Shown piece after piece: positions 1 to 7,865 of a stretch of 17,025 bases of DNA. Position numbers and translations under genes: made by a program. The DNA is taken from NCBI GenBank assembly GCA_041862375.1, contig JBGVTE010000053.1, positions 1-17,025 on the forward strand. The letters run 5' to 3'. The stretch is from WVZL01 sp041862375. Lineage in GTDB: Bacteria; Acidobacteriota; Aminicenantia; Aminicenantales; Aminicenantaceae. The notes beneath the pieces were generated by a model, which was not told where the DNA came from, searched no databases, and worked only from the letters and a program-made list of their open reading frames with translations. The stretch's first letter is position 1, and every line of letters starts with the position of its first letter.

Positions 1-2
1 CA

Positions 3-190
3 TGGGCATACGGTGAAGAAGGTCGTATGAAGGCTGAGCGGGCATGGTTCTGGGGTCAGGCTTTATTACGAAAAGATGCTCAAAGCATAAAATCTATTCC
101 AATGCTCACCATAATGACAAAGCCTGAATCGAGCCGCTTTGGCTCGCTGGGACAAAGCGAGCGTGCCTTAGAACCGCATGCCTTCTCGCT
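3..190 (+). repeat. Interspersed structured repeat, copy 1 (left side possibly cut by window edge)
   Basis: This is a noncoding repeat just downstream of the last glycosyltransferase gene. Two blocks match the copy at 14039-14179 in the same orientation: 3-46 (about 40 of 44 bases) and 120-169 (49 of 50 bases), with weaker similarity to about 190. The stretch between them differs completely (73 nt here, 26 nt in the other copy). The first block folds as CATACG (7-12) with CGTATG (24-29). GAGCGGGCATG (36-46) pairs imperfectly with 177-190. The second block offers mutually exclusive hairpins: 131-135/141-145, 142-148/156-162, or CGCTTTG (135-141) with CAAAGCG (153-159). The outer 23-bp inverted repeats seen around copy 2 are not visible here, because the left side lies at the window edge and the right side has diverged. 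It could be a nonautonomous mobile element or a structured RNA. Confidence 0.75.
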
Positions 191-200
191 TGTTTTTAAC

Positions 201-1382
201 TTATCCATTAGGCACTAATTGCCCATAGATCTCCATCCGTCTTTTGTATCCGGCTGCTAAACTATATTCTTCTTCAGCACGTTGTCTGGCGTTATGTCTC
301 ATCGACAGCATTAGCCTTGGGTCACTTGCAAGAATTGAGATTTTTTTAGTTAGATCTTCAACATCGTCAGGATTGAATAAAATCCCATTCTTCATTTCAT
401 CAATAAGATCAAAAATCCCCCCTATTCTAGAGGCAATCACTGGCACTCCTAAAGCAAAACTCTCCAGAATTACCCAGGGAAAGTTTTCATAACAAACTGA
501 AGGAATAACTGTAAATAAGGCCTTTTTCAGTATTTCAAATCTCTCTTCTCCTTTGATAAAACCAAGTAATTCCACATTCTTCAATTTATTCATCATGACG
601 AAATTGTCCACCTCATCATGGAGAGGTCCCTCTCCGACAATCTTTAACCTTAAATCAGGAATTCTCTGAAAAGCTTTAACGAGGGTCAGAACTCCTTTTT
701 CTTTCGAAAGCCTACCCATGTAAATCCCGTATGTGTCATAATCCAAAACAGGAGCCAGGAAATCAGTATCTATACAATGACTTACTACTTCAATTTTATC
801 TTCATGGAGCCCGCTTTCTATCATTTTATTTTTTAAAAAAACACTGGGAGATATGTACAAATCAACTTTATTCTTAAAAGTTCCAAGTTTGCGGTGAAAA
901 TAAATACTAATGGCCATTATCAAGCTCTGAATAAAGCTTCGCCGATAACACTTGCTTAGTATTCCATGGATAAAGCATCCATACATGCATTTTTCACATG
1001 TCTCGCCACTGTTATTCACAAAAAGACCATTCAGACAAAGCAATCGGTAATTATGGAGAGTCTGAACAATAGGGATATTATGTTTCTTAAGTGCATAGTA
1101 TACAGATGGAGATATCAAGGGAAAAATATTCTGAAGATGAGCAATATCTGGCTTTTCCGATTTGATAATTTTCTTAATTTTTTTATATGTATCAAATGAA
1201 AAAATTGCGTTAATACACAAACCAATTTTTTTTGCTAAATTATAACTACTAATGTCACGACTATCTTTTGTAAAGAGGATTACTTTGTGACCATTCTCTT
1301 CAAGCAATTTATGTTCGAAAAATAGAGTTTTCTCTTCTCCACCTCTATGCATGTAAAAATTATGAACTATAAGAATCTTCAC
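201..1382 (-). CDS. Glycosyltransferase family 4, GT-B fold
   Basis: A 393-residue cytoplasmic or membrane-associated retaining glycosyltransferase, predicted to add one sugar from a nucleotide-sugar donor during assembly of the polysaccharide repeat unit. The N-terminal Rossmann half opens MKILIVHNFY with a GGEE loop (residues 14-17). The donor-binding half has EKGVLTLVKAF, then IVGEGP, and ends in the EX7E motif within ENFPWVILE near residue 300. A Cys cluster at residues 116, 129, 132, 136 and 145 is a known feature of one GT4 subgroup and may bind metal. Translation starts at GTG (1380-1382) with AGGG about 8 nt upstream. It is the last gene of the left minus-strand block, 37 bp after the ligase-like gene, and copy 1 of the repeat begins 10 bp past its stop. 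Donor and acceptor cannot be read from sequence. Confidence 0.93.
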   Translation of the reverse strand: MKILIVHNFYMHRGGEEKTLFFEHKLLEENGHKVILFTKDSRDISSYNLAKKIGLCINAIFSFDTYKKIKKIIKSEKPDIAHLQNIFPLISPSVYYALKKHNIPIVQTLHNYRLLCLNGLFVNNSGETCEKCMYGCFIHGILSKCYRRSFIQSLIMAISIYFHRKLGTFKNKVDLYISPSVFLKNKMIESGLHEDKIEVVSHCIDTDFLAPVLDYDTYGIYMGRLSKEKGVLTLVKAFQRIPDLRLKIVGEGPLHDEVDNFVMMNKLKNVELLGFIKGEERFEILKKALFTVIPSVCYENFPWVILESFALGVPVIASRIGGIFDLIDEMKNGILFNPDDVEDLTKKISILASDPRLMLSMRHNARQRAEEEYSLAAGYKRRMEIYGQLVPNG

Positions 1383-1419
1383 GGTAATTACCCTTTATTT
1401 TCTCGTTATAAGCCTTGAC

Positions 1420-2697
1420 CTACCAACTCTCATCTTCAGAATGGCATTCCAGTTCAACTCTATTTTTCTTCTCTATCTTGAACAGCGCAGCAGTAATTCC
1501 CATAATTATCCAGAACCAAATACCGTGATGCGGTCCCTCTAATACCACGTTAAATAAAGAAAAAACTATCATAAAAACGTGGCATCCTAAAAATGCCAAG
1601 GCATAATTTCTTATTTTACCTTCCTCTTTAACCTTTAAAAATTTAATAACCTGTGAGTAAAAGAGAACAAGAATTATACATAGAACACCGAATCCAGTAA
1701 CACCTATTCGAAACAGTATTGCCAAGAACGAATTGTGAGGATCTTGCGTAATTGCAAAATCAGGCAGCAGTTCCGTTGGAACTACTTCAGGACCGAAGCC
1801 GTAGCCGAAAAAAATACGCTGAAAAATTCGAGGCATCATTCTAATCCATACCGTTTCCCGCCAGAATGCACCTGATGCGTGTCCTTCCCATAAGCTCTGA
1901 ATATCGCCTTCAAGCACAAAGATGATAGCAATTACTGTCAAAATTAGAATAATAGAGCCAAATTTTTTTAACTTCTTCTTTACACTTTTCTCGCTGAAGA
2001 AGTAAACAAATACTAGTGAAACTCCGACTCCCAAAAAGAGGGAGCGCCTGAAATAAGTGAACAAATCATACGCTAAGGGAAATGTCACAATAAAAAAAAG
2101 CGTTTTTCTAAACCTTCTGATCATGCTAAAAGTAGCACAATAAAAAATCGGTCCAAAACCCCAAAAAACTTCATTCCCACTTGGAAGTATATTGAGAACA
2201 TTTTCCTTAATTATGGGGGAATAAGAATTTACGAGTCTTATGATAAAGAATATATTCATGATTATGATTAATAAAAGGACATATTTTACATAGCTTCTAA
2301 CGTGTTCTATCTTATTTACAGTCCATAGGAATATGAAAAAAAACAGAGCATAATACACTAATACAGAATCTCTTATCGCATCGATTTTGTACTCGTTAAA
2401 TCCCCTCAAGAGGGCAAAAATCCCGAAAGTGAAATATAAGACGAATAAAAAGTTTAATGGGCTTCTTGTTACATAGATCTCCCCCCCAACAAAACCCATT
2501 ATAAGAAATAACACAAAACCTAAAAATAAAATTGCTTCAGTAAAATAAATTTCCTGGCTTCCTACTCGTATGCTTAGATAGGCGAAACTTCGGTCATAAA
2601 GTGCCATTCCTCCAATGAGAAAGAAAAATACTATGTTTCGACGAAAAAAATGTTCTTTCCTCTTTTTTTTAGATAGCATATTCTTAGTAATTTCCAT
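1420..2697 (-). CDS. O-antigen ligase / Wzy polymerase-like membrane protein
   Basis: An integral inner-membrane protein of about 425 residues with roughly 10-12 hydrophobic segments and a large loop in the C-terminal half. The loop carries RETVWIRMMPRIF, FGYGFGPE and DPHNSFLAILFRIGVTG, the arrangement of the Wzy_C/O-antigen ligase family (conserved His-Asn before a membrane segment). Members either polymerise repeat units or ligate polysaccharide to a lipid acceptor at the periplasmic face, and sequence alone does not separate the two. The start is uncertain. The frame stays open to a TTG at 2727, which would overlap the upstream glycosyltransferase by 13 bp. I prefer ATG at 2697, which precedes a Lys/Arg-rich cytoplasmic stretch and the first membrane segment. 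Neither start has a good Shine-Dalgarno, so translation may be coupled to the upstream gene. Confidence 0.85.
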   Translation of the reverse strand: MEITKNMLSKKKRKEHFFRRNIVFFFLIGGMALYDRSFAYLSIRVGSQEIYFTEAILFLGFVLFLIMGFVGGEIYVTRSPLNFLFVLYFTFGIFALLRGFNEYKIDAIRDSVLVYYALFFFIFLWTVNKIEHVRSYVKYVLLLIIIMNIFFIIRLVNSYSPIIKENVLNILPSGNEVFWGFGPIFYCATFSMIRRFRKTLFFIVTFPLAYDLFTYFRRSLFLGVGVSLVFVYFFSEKSVKKKLKKFGSIILILTVIAIIFVLEGDIQSLWEGHASGAFWRETVWIRMMPRIFQRIFFGYGFGPEVVPTELLPDFAITQDPHNSFLAILFRIGVTGFGVLCIILVLFYSQVIKFLKVKEEGKIRNYALAFLGCHVFMIVFSLFNVVLEGPHHGIWFWIIMGITAALFKIEKKNRVELECHSEDESW

Positions 2698-2714
2698 TTT
2701 TTGCTGTATAAATC

Positions 2715-3872
2715 TTAGCCAGAACAATCAGTGCGTAGTACGCTTTTTATAAAGGGAATCGTCTCGTTGGCAATTGTATCCCAAGACAATACTTTTTTTG
2801 CAAATTCTCTAATTTGTTTTCGATAGGTAATGTCTCTTACAGGCTGAGAAAGAAGTTCTTTTATTGCACCATTAATCTCTCCCGGAGCTATGGCATTAAC
2901 TTTCTTTATCCAGGGCAAATCTTTGCGCAAGCGGGTATCATCGTAACCTATCAACACGGGCAATCCCGCCCCTAGAAAGGTGCGCACTTTCATAGACTGT
3001 GCTTCATTCATATTTTTTCTTACCGCAGCTAAGGAAGCTATTCCAAAATCTGCGGCTTCAAGATAGGCGAATAAATCTTCACTTCTTATCCACTGGAGCC
3101 AACGCATTCGAGGAGTTATCCCAAGTTTGTTTGCTAAATCCTTGAGCTTTGACTTTTCCTTCCCCTCCCCGATAATCCATAAATAAAGATCTTTTATATC
3201 TTTCAATACAGGGAGTAATAAATCCAAACCTTCTGCGGGCTCGAGTGTTCCAGCAAATAGTATAACCTTTGCGGATTCCGGCGTGTCTAATTCATCTCGC
3301 GCAGAAGTGTTAAAGGAAGCTAACGGAATCTCCTCTGGATCAAAACCATTCCCCGTCACACATATGGGCTTTGTATTCTTAATTCTGGATTTTATCATCC
3401 GGGCGATCTCTTCAGTGATACATATAATTCCTTGACTGTGCTTCAATTCCCATTTTTCTATGATATGGGATAAAAAAGCTTTTAAAAAACGCCCGCTTCT
3501 GAAATGCTCGTGGAAGGTGAGAACATTAATTTCCACAAACAGGGGAATTCCTGCTCCTGCAGCCCAGTGAATTGCCAGTGTATCTTTCAAAGCAGGGCGT
3601 ACATACAAAAAGTCAGGCTTCCACTGCAAAGCTTGATTTGCTAAGGCCTTACGAAGTTTTAAAGCTAAGTGGAAAGCATTATTCCAGCCCTTAACAGGAA
3701 TTACCCATTCTGGAAGTATATGTTCGCGCTGATCCGCAGTAAATTTCCGAACCGGACCTATGAGCTTAATCTCGTGTCCAGCCTTTTCAAATGCTTCGCA
3801 GAACTTAACCGAATGTATGACATGCCCTCCCGGGTCATCGAGAAAGTAACCGAATGAATAGAGCATCCGCAT
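2715..3872 (-). CDS. Glycosyltransferase family 4
   Basis: A 385-residue GT-B glycosyltransferase. The acceptor half begins MRMLYSFGYFLDDPGGHVIH with the Gly-Gly nucleotide-sugar loop typical of GT4, and the donor half has FAGTLEPAEGLDLLLPVL, IIGEGKEKSKL and LGAGLPVLIGYDD. Between the halves are VTGNGFDP and a predicted helix bearing HSQGIICITEEIA. It is expected to transfer a sugar to the growing lipid-linked repeat unit on the cytoplasmic side of the membrane. ATG at 3872 is preferred over the one two codons in, because GGAG lies 11 nt upstream of the former. The gene begins 18 bp after the dehydrogenase/acetyltransferase gene and abuts the ligase-like gene, so the three look co-transcribed. 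Sugar specificity is unknown. Confidence 0.92.
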   Translation of the reverse strand: MRMLYSFGYFLDDPGGHVIHSVKFCEAFEKAGHEIKLIGPVRKFTADQREHILPEWVIPVKGWNNAFHLALKLRKALANQALQWKPDFLYVRPALKDTLAIHWAAGAGIPLFVEINVLTFHEHFRSGRFLKAFLSHIIEKWELKHSQGIICITEEIARMIKSRIKNTKPICVTGNGFDPEEIPLASFNTSARDELDTPESAKVILFAGTLEPAEGLDLLLPVLKDIKDLYLWIIGEGKEKSKLKDLANKLGITPRMRWLQWIRSEDLFAYLEAADFGIASLAAVRKNMNEAQSMKVRTFLGAGLPVLIGYDDTRLRKDLPWIKKVNAIAPGEINGAIKELLSQPVRDITYRKQIREFAKKVLSWDTIANETIPFIKSVLRTDCSG

Positions 3873-3890
3873 GAATCGTTTAACTCCGAA

Positions 3891-5477
3891 TTACCCTTCC
3901 TTAATCTCTGAGACATCCAGCTCTTTTTTTCTGTATTTTCTACCGCAATTACTGCATTCTGTTGTTTCTTTAGAATCAGAAGACTCTGATAGGTTCAGCC
4001 TTACTCCGCAATAACACATCCATCCATGGATTTGAGCTGGGACACCATAGACGAGGGCATAATCAGGAACATCTCTATTCAACAGTGCTCCTGCTCCAAT
4101 AAATGCATATCTTCCTATGGTGATTCCACAGATAACAGTTGAATTGGCACCGATTGAGACTCCTTTTTTCACTAATGTTTCCTTAAATTCATCTTTGCGG
4201 GGCCAATGACTGCGAGGATTTATAACATTAGTAAACACCATGGAAGGACCGCAGAAGACATCATCTTCAAGTACAACACCCTCGTAAACCGAAACGTTAT
4301 TCTGAATTTTTACATTATTCCCGATTTTTACGTTTGGCCCGATGACAACATTTTGGCCTATATTGCAATTTTTTCCTATTTTTGAATTCTTTAGTACATG
4401 GGAAAAATGCCATATTTTTGTACCTTCTCCGATTTCAACGTTTTCATCTATAAATGAACTCTCATGAGAGAAGTACTTCTTATCCGCATATTTTGTAAGA
4501 CGATAAACTTTACCCTTTTCTTCTAGAGATTTCTCGCAGGCTTCTAGTACGCTAAGCACTCTGAGACCGTTATTGCCATCTGTTTTGGGTATCCTTCTTG
4601 ACTTAACGCACTCTATAAAATGCTCACATTCTAATTTCAAGGGCTCCTTGTCTTCTATTTCTAAGATTTGAGCTTCCTCGGGGCGAGGAACTGGTTGCCT
4701 TTCGATCCAGTCGATTTTATGCTCATAGACAAATAATTTTTCCTTAGGATTAATGTCATCAAACATAATCATCTTTTTGTCTCCTATAATCACCATTTTT
4801 TGTTCTTTATAAGGATGCAGCCAGGAGACAAATATGTGAGCTTTAGCGCCACTTGGGAAATTAAGGTTTGTAACAGTAACATCTGTAATATGAGGATTTA
4901 AATAATTCCCTCCGTGTGCAGAAACTTCTTGAGGCATCTCATTCAAGAGAAAAATTATGACAGAAATATCATGGGGAGCAAAACTCCAGAGGATATTCTC
5001 CTCAGTCCTAAATTTTCCTAAGTTCAGTCTGTTTGAATATATGTAATTAATTCTGCCGAGTTCGCCTTTATTTATTATATTCTTTAACTTTACTATGGCT
5101 GGATGGTATTCAAGAACATGGCCAACCATAAGGATCTTCTCCTTTTCTTTGGCTGATTCAACCAGTTCTTCTGCCTCACTGTATTTAAGCGCAATTGGCT
5201 TTTCAACAAATACATCTTTATCTGCCAAAAGAGCTTCTTTTACTAGTGTATAATGGGTTGATGCGGGAGTGGATATGACAACTGCAACAATTTTTGGATC
5301 TTTGAGTATTTCTCTATAGCTCTTAATCCCTTTTAAATCAGGATACTTTTTTTTAAAAAAAGTAAGCTTGCTTTCATCAACATCACAGATTGCATAAAGC
5401 CTATGCAACTCGTAGAAATTTCGAACGAGATTTTTCCCCCAGTACCCACATCCGATGACTGCAATATTTTTTTTCAT
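3891..5477 (-). CDS. Fused sugar 3-dehydrogenase (Gfo/Idh/MocA) and beta-helix N-acetyltransferase (WlbA-WlbB-like)
   Basis: A 528-residue two-domain enzyme. Residues 1-330 form a Gfo/Idh/MocA oxidoreductase, with the NAD-binding loop IGCGYWG (8-14), EKP with the conserved Lys at 93, and FAPHDIS with His 170. Residues 341-485 form a left-handed beta-helix of hexapeptide repeats (for example IGKNCNIGQNVVIG) with NPRSHWPRKDEF before the terminal coils. The tail adds Cys pairs 488/490 and 508/511, a likely zinc ribbon. In the WbpB/WlbA and WbpD/WlbB pathway these activities oxidise C3 of UDP-GlcNAcA and, after transamination, acetylate the 3-amino group, giving UDP-2,3-diacetamido glucuronic acid. 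The intervening aminotransferase (WbpE/WlbC type) is absent from the window. ATG has AGGAG 7 nt upstream. This is the first gene of the left block, with a candidate promoter near 5590. Domain identities are firm and the exact substrate is inferred. Confidence 0.9.
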   Translation of the reverse strand: MKKNIAVIGCGYWGKNLVRNFYELHRLYAICDVDESKLTFFKKKYPDLKGIKSYREILKDPKIVAVVISTPASTHYTLVKEALLADKDVFVEKPIALKYSEAEELVESAKEKEKILMVGHVLEYHPAIVKLKNIINKGELGRINYIYSNRLNLGKFRTEENILWSFAPHDISVIIFLLNEMPQEVSAHGGNYLNPHITDVTVTNLNFPSGAKAHIFVSWLHPYKEQKMVIIGDKKMIMFDDINPKEKLFVYEHKIDWIERQPVPRPEEAQILEIEDKEPLKLECEHFIECVKSRRIPKTDGNNGLRVLSVLEACEKSLEEKGKVYRLTKYADKKYFSHESSFIDENVEIGEGTKIWHFSHVLKNSKIGKNCNIGQNVVIGPNVKIGNNVKIQNNVSVYEGVVLEDDVFCGPSMVFTNVINPRSHWPRKDEFKETLVKKGVSIGANSTVICGITIGRYAFIGAGALLNRDVPDYALVYGVPAQIHGWMCYCGVRLNLSESSDSKETTECSNCGRKYRKKELDVSEIKEG

Positions 5478-5585
5478 TTTTTTCTCCTAAATCATAAGTC
5501 TTTTAATGGTGATTATTAACTTCTTCTCCAGGCACCTGTACGGTTAGCTGAATAATAATTCTAAATCATCGATATTCTATCCGTA

Positions 5586-5594
5586 ATTATAGCA
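5586..5594 (-). promoter_or_regulatory. Candidate extended -10 promoter for the left minus-strand block
   Basis: On the minus strand the sequence reads TGCTATAAT, a perfect -10 hexamer with the TGn extension. A TTGACT lies only 8 nt upstream, too close to serve as its -35 box, so this would be an extended -10 type promoter. It lies about 110 nt upstream of the ATG at 5477 and would drive the dehydrogenase/acetyltransferase, GT4, ligase-like and GT4 genes. AT-rich DNA produces such matches by chance. Confidence 0.4.
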
Positions 5595-5754
5595 AGAATA
5601 GTCAATTTTCCTTAAAGCTGCATTAATTTAATTAAAAAATCTCTTGGGCAATCAATAAAACATCATCTGTAATAATCCTAAAATAACAAAGGGAGAATTA
5701 AAGCCTCGGAAGTAATCCTTATTGTGCTAAAAAGTTCATCCCTGTCTTACATGG

Positions 5755-5783
5755 TTGAATTATCAAAATATGGTACTTATAAT
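5755..5783 (+). promoter_or_regulatory. Sigma-70-type promoter for the methyltransferase gene
   Basis: TTGAAT (5755-5760) and a perfect TATAAT (5778-5783) are separated by exactly 17 bp. Transcription would start near 5790, about 27 nt before the ATG at 5817, with GGAGGA (5799-5804) as ribosome binding site. Spacing, box quality and position agree, making this the best promoter in the window. It gives the lone plus-strand gene its own transcription. Confidence 0.7.
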
Positions 5784-5816
5784 TAGCAATAGACTATTGG
5801 AGGAATTTCTACAATT

Positions 5817-7031
5817 ATGATTAATTTAAATAAATATGAGCCTTTTTACAACTTTGGTAAAACAATTCGTAGTCGGGAATTGTATAAATTGTTGATGACT
5901 GCAATTAATAGTCTCTTCAACGAGTTACAAAATATTAAACCTCTAGACTTAAACATATCAAAATACAACAGAAGATACTTTCTAGAAAAATTGGCTAACT
6001 TGAAATCTGAGTTGGTTCGCGACGCATACATAGTTGGAAGCATTTTGTGCGATTCCAGAACATCTCTGGATGACTTTGTTCTTATTGAATACGGCGGAGG
6101 GATTGGGCTGCTTTCCCTATTATCAAAAAAATTGGGTATCGGTAATGTATTATACAATGATATTTATGATGTATCTTGTGAGGACGCAAGAGAAATCGCT
6201 CAAACTTTAGAATGCGAAGCTGAACATTACATACAAGGAGGAATCGATGAGCTAGTCAGATTCTGTCATAGGCATAAAATCAAAGCAGATGGCATAGTCT
6301 CTTATGACGTAATAGAGCATATCTACAATATTGACGACTTTCTTAGAAAATTGCATTTGATATCACATGAAGGCACCGCCATGATGCATGCCTCCGGTGC
6401 CAACATTTTCTACTATCCATATGTAAAATCTGTGACAAAAGAACAAAAAGAAATTGAAGCTAAAGGCAGAGAAAAAAAATTGGAAAATAAAAAAAGAGAT
6501 TCTTTATTGTCATACTCACAGGAAAGAAAAAAAATAATAAAGGATTACTCACCTAGTCTCAACGAGAGTGAAGTCGCTCGAATGGTTACCAATACTCGAG
6601 GTCTAATGCGAGATGACATACTCAAGTGCGTAGATCAATACATAAATTGTAAAGAATTTCCAAAGCTAATTGAGCATCCAACCAACACTTGCGACCCATA
6701 CACAGGTGATTGGATGGAACATTTAATGAATCCATACTACCTACAAGAGACACTTTCATTCAATGGTTTCTATGCAAGAGTAATCCCCAGTTATAGAACT
6801 GAAGGCAATAACTTTATAAAGAATATATTAATAAATATTGTAAACTACATTATTAGAAAATCTAATACGCGTTACTGCTTGTATTTTTGTTCTTTTTATT
6901 CGATTTATACTAAATATAATGGTACGTTTTCTGATGAAATACATATACATCACAAGTATAAATACCATCGGTCCCCTGTTAGGTATATTACTAAAGTTTT
7001 ATGGGACACACTTTCGCCTTTTCTTCACTAA
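5817..7031 (+). CDS. Class I SAM-dependent methyltransferase-like protein
   Basis: A 404-residue protein with a Rossmann-type methyltransferase core near residues 85-190. The SAM-binding motif I is IEYGGGIGLLS (90-100), an acidic residue follows strand 2 (Asp 115), and the post-motif SYDVIEHIYNIDDF (162-175) is typical of class I enzymes. A charged Lys/Glu-rich stretch follows at 205-235, and the last 180 residues match nothing I recognise. By context it may methylate a sugar or lipid-linked intermediate, but the substrate is unknown. It is the only confident plus-strand gene, sits between two minus-strand blocks, and has its own promoter and a GGAGGA ribosome site 12 nt before the ATG. Its codons look more AT-rich than those of the sulfation and uronate genes, which fits separate acquisition. 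It converges on the WbqC-like gene with 65 bp between stops and no obvious terminator. Confidence 0.8.
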   Translation: MINLNKYEPFYNFGKTIRSRELYKLLMTAINSLFNELQNIKPLDLNISKYNRRYFLEKLANLKSELVRDAYIVGSILCDSRTSLDDFVLIEYGGGIGLLSLLSKKLGIGNVLYNDIYDVSCEDAREIAQTLECEAEHYIQGGIDELVRFCHRHKIKADGIVSYDVIEHIYNIDDFLRKLHLISHEGTAMMHASGANIFYYPYVKSVTKEQKEIEAKGREKKLENKKRDSLLSYSQERKKIIKDYSPSLNESEVARMVTNTRGLMRDDILKCVDQYINCKEFPKLIEHPTNTCDPYTGDWMEHLMNPYYLQETLSFNGFYARVIPSYRTEGNNFIKNILINIVNYIIRKSNTRYCLYFCSFYSIYTKYNGTFSDEIHIHHKYKYHRSPVRYITKVLWDTLSPFLH

Positions 7032-7096
7032 TATCTCACTGTCCATTCTGACTGTATTTACTAATTCATATTAAATTAAATCTAGCCAATTATCTA

Positions 7097-7786
7097 TCAG
7101 ATGCCTCTTAATATCTGAATACTCTTTTCACCTTCATTGAAAAGCAAATCTATTATGGATAAGTTGGGGATAAATTCTCCAAAGAGCTGGGTGTAAACAG
7201 GGTGCTTAAAGTCATAGTATTTAAGCTTGATACCAGCATTGTTGAATGCATCTTCTTCCATGTACTTAGCTCCACCAAAACCTGATAAGTACACATCAGC
7301 ATTAACTGCCTTGCTGGTATTAATGAGCAATTCAGTGCCCTTTCCCTGCACATCAAGCTCAGAGGCATCAAGAATAGTAGTATCTTTTATCCCGATTATT
7401 TCACAAATAGCTACGATTAAATATTTGTTTAAATCGACGAGCTTTTCCCAATTTCTCTGATATGTATTTTCAAAAAAATCTCTATAGGCATCGAAATTAG
7501 GCGCCTTAGAATAGTTCTGACTAATAGACCTCCAGTGCTTTTTAGCCCATGATACTCTGTTATTAATCTCAACCTCATTGATAAACTGGCCAAAGCGATT
7601 CTTTGTTATGACATCCACAGTAAGCCAAGCTGCACCCTGTGATGTCTTTATTCTGTTCCTGTTTATGAAAGAGCTTTTTTCATACTGAACATTATCGAGA
7701 AATACAAAAGTATCACACTTTAATATTTTGTAAAAATATCCCGCCCAGGGAAGATAATTGGGTTGGTGGATGGCAACTATTTTCAT
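7097..7786 (-). CDS. WbqC-family protein
   Basis: A 229-residue protein whose start, MKIVAIHQPNYLPWAGYF, is the hallmark of the WbqC family (PF08889), followed by the family's FLDNVQYEKSSFINRNRI and AWLTVDV segments and YLSGFGGAKY near the C-terminus. WbqC proteins are encoded in many O-antigen and capsule loci. Their reaction is not settled; transfer of an amino acid or acyl group to an amino sugar has been proposed. The frame is open to a GTG three codons upstream (7795), but I chose ATG at 7786 because it matches the family's N-terminus. Neither start has a clear Shine-Dalgarno. The gene follows the PIG-L-like deacetylase by 79 bp. A free amine made by that enzyme would be a sensible substrate for an N-acylation step (inference). 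Confidence 0.88.
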   Translation of the reverse strand: MKIVAIHQPNYLPWAGYFYKILKCDTFVFLDNVQYEKSSFINRNRIKTSQGAAWLTVDVITKNRFGQFINEVEINNRVSWAKKHWRSISQNYSKAPNFDAYRDFFENTYQRNWEKLVDLNKYLIVAICEIIGIKDTTILDASELDVQGKGTELLINTSKAVNADVYLSGFGGAKYMEEDAFNNAGIKLKYYDFKHPVYTQLFGEFIPNLSIIDLLFNEGEKSIQILRGI

Positions 7787-7865
7787 ATTTACCACACGTA
7801 ATTAATCTGCAGCTCAAAATCATTCATAATCTAAATATAAAACTAGTCTTATTAATTCTTATCCC

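Larger units (their letters stand above)
5478..5816. other. Divergent intergenic region, 339 bp
   Basis: This AT-rich gap separates the leftward sugar genes from the rightward methyltransferase. I see no gene or long repeat in it. It carries the two divergent promoter candidates listed separately, one for each side. The leftward leader between the candidate start near 5580 and the ATG at 5477 is about 100 nt and shows no riboswitch fold that I recognise. Confidence 0.6.

Noticed and set aside
1..190. Repeat copy 1 as the intrinsic terminator of the last glycosyltransferase
   Set aside because: The hairpins are not followed by a T-tract on the minus strand, and the same sequence occurs inside another operon at 14039-14179.
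7032..7096. Bidirectional terminator between the convergent methyltransferase and WbqC-like genes
   Set aside because: No stable stem with a T-tract could be found in these 65 bp.
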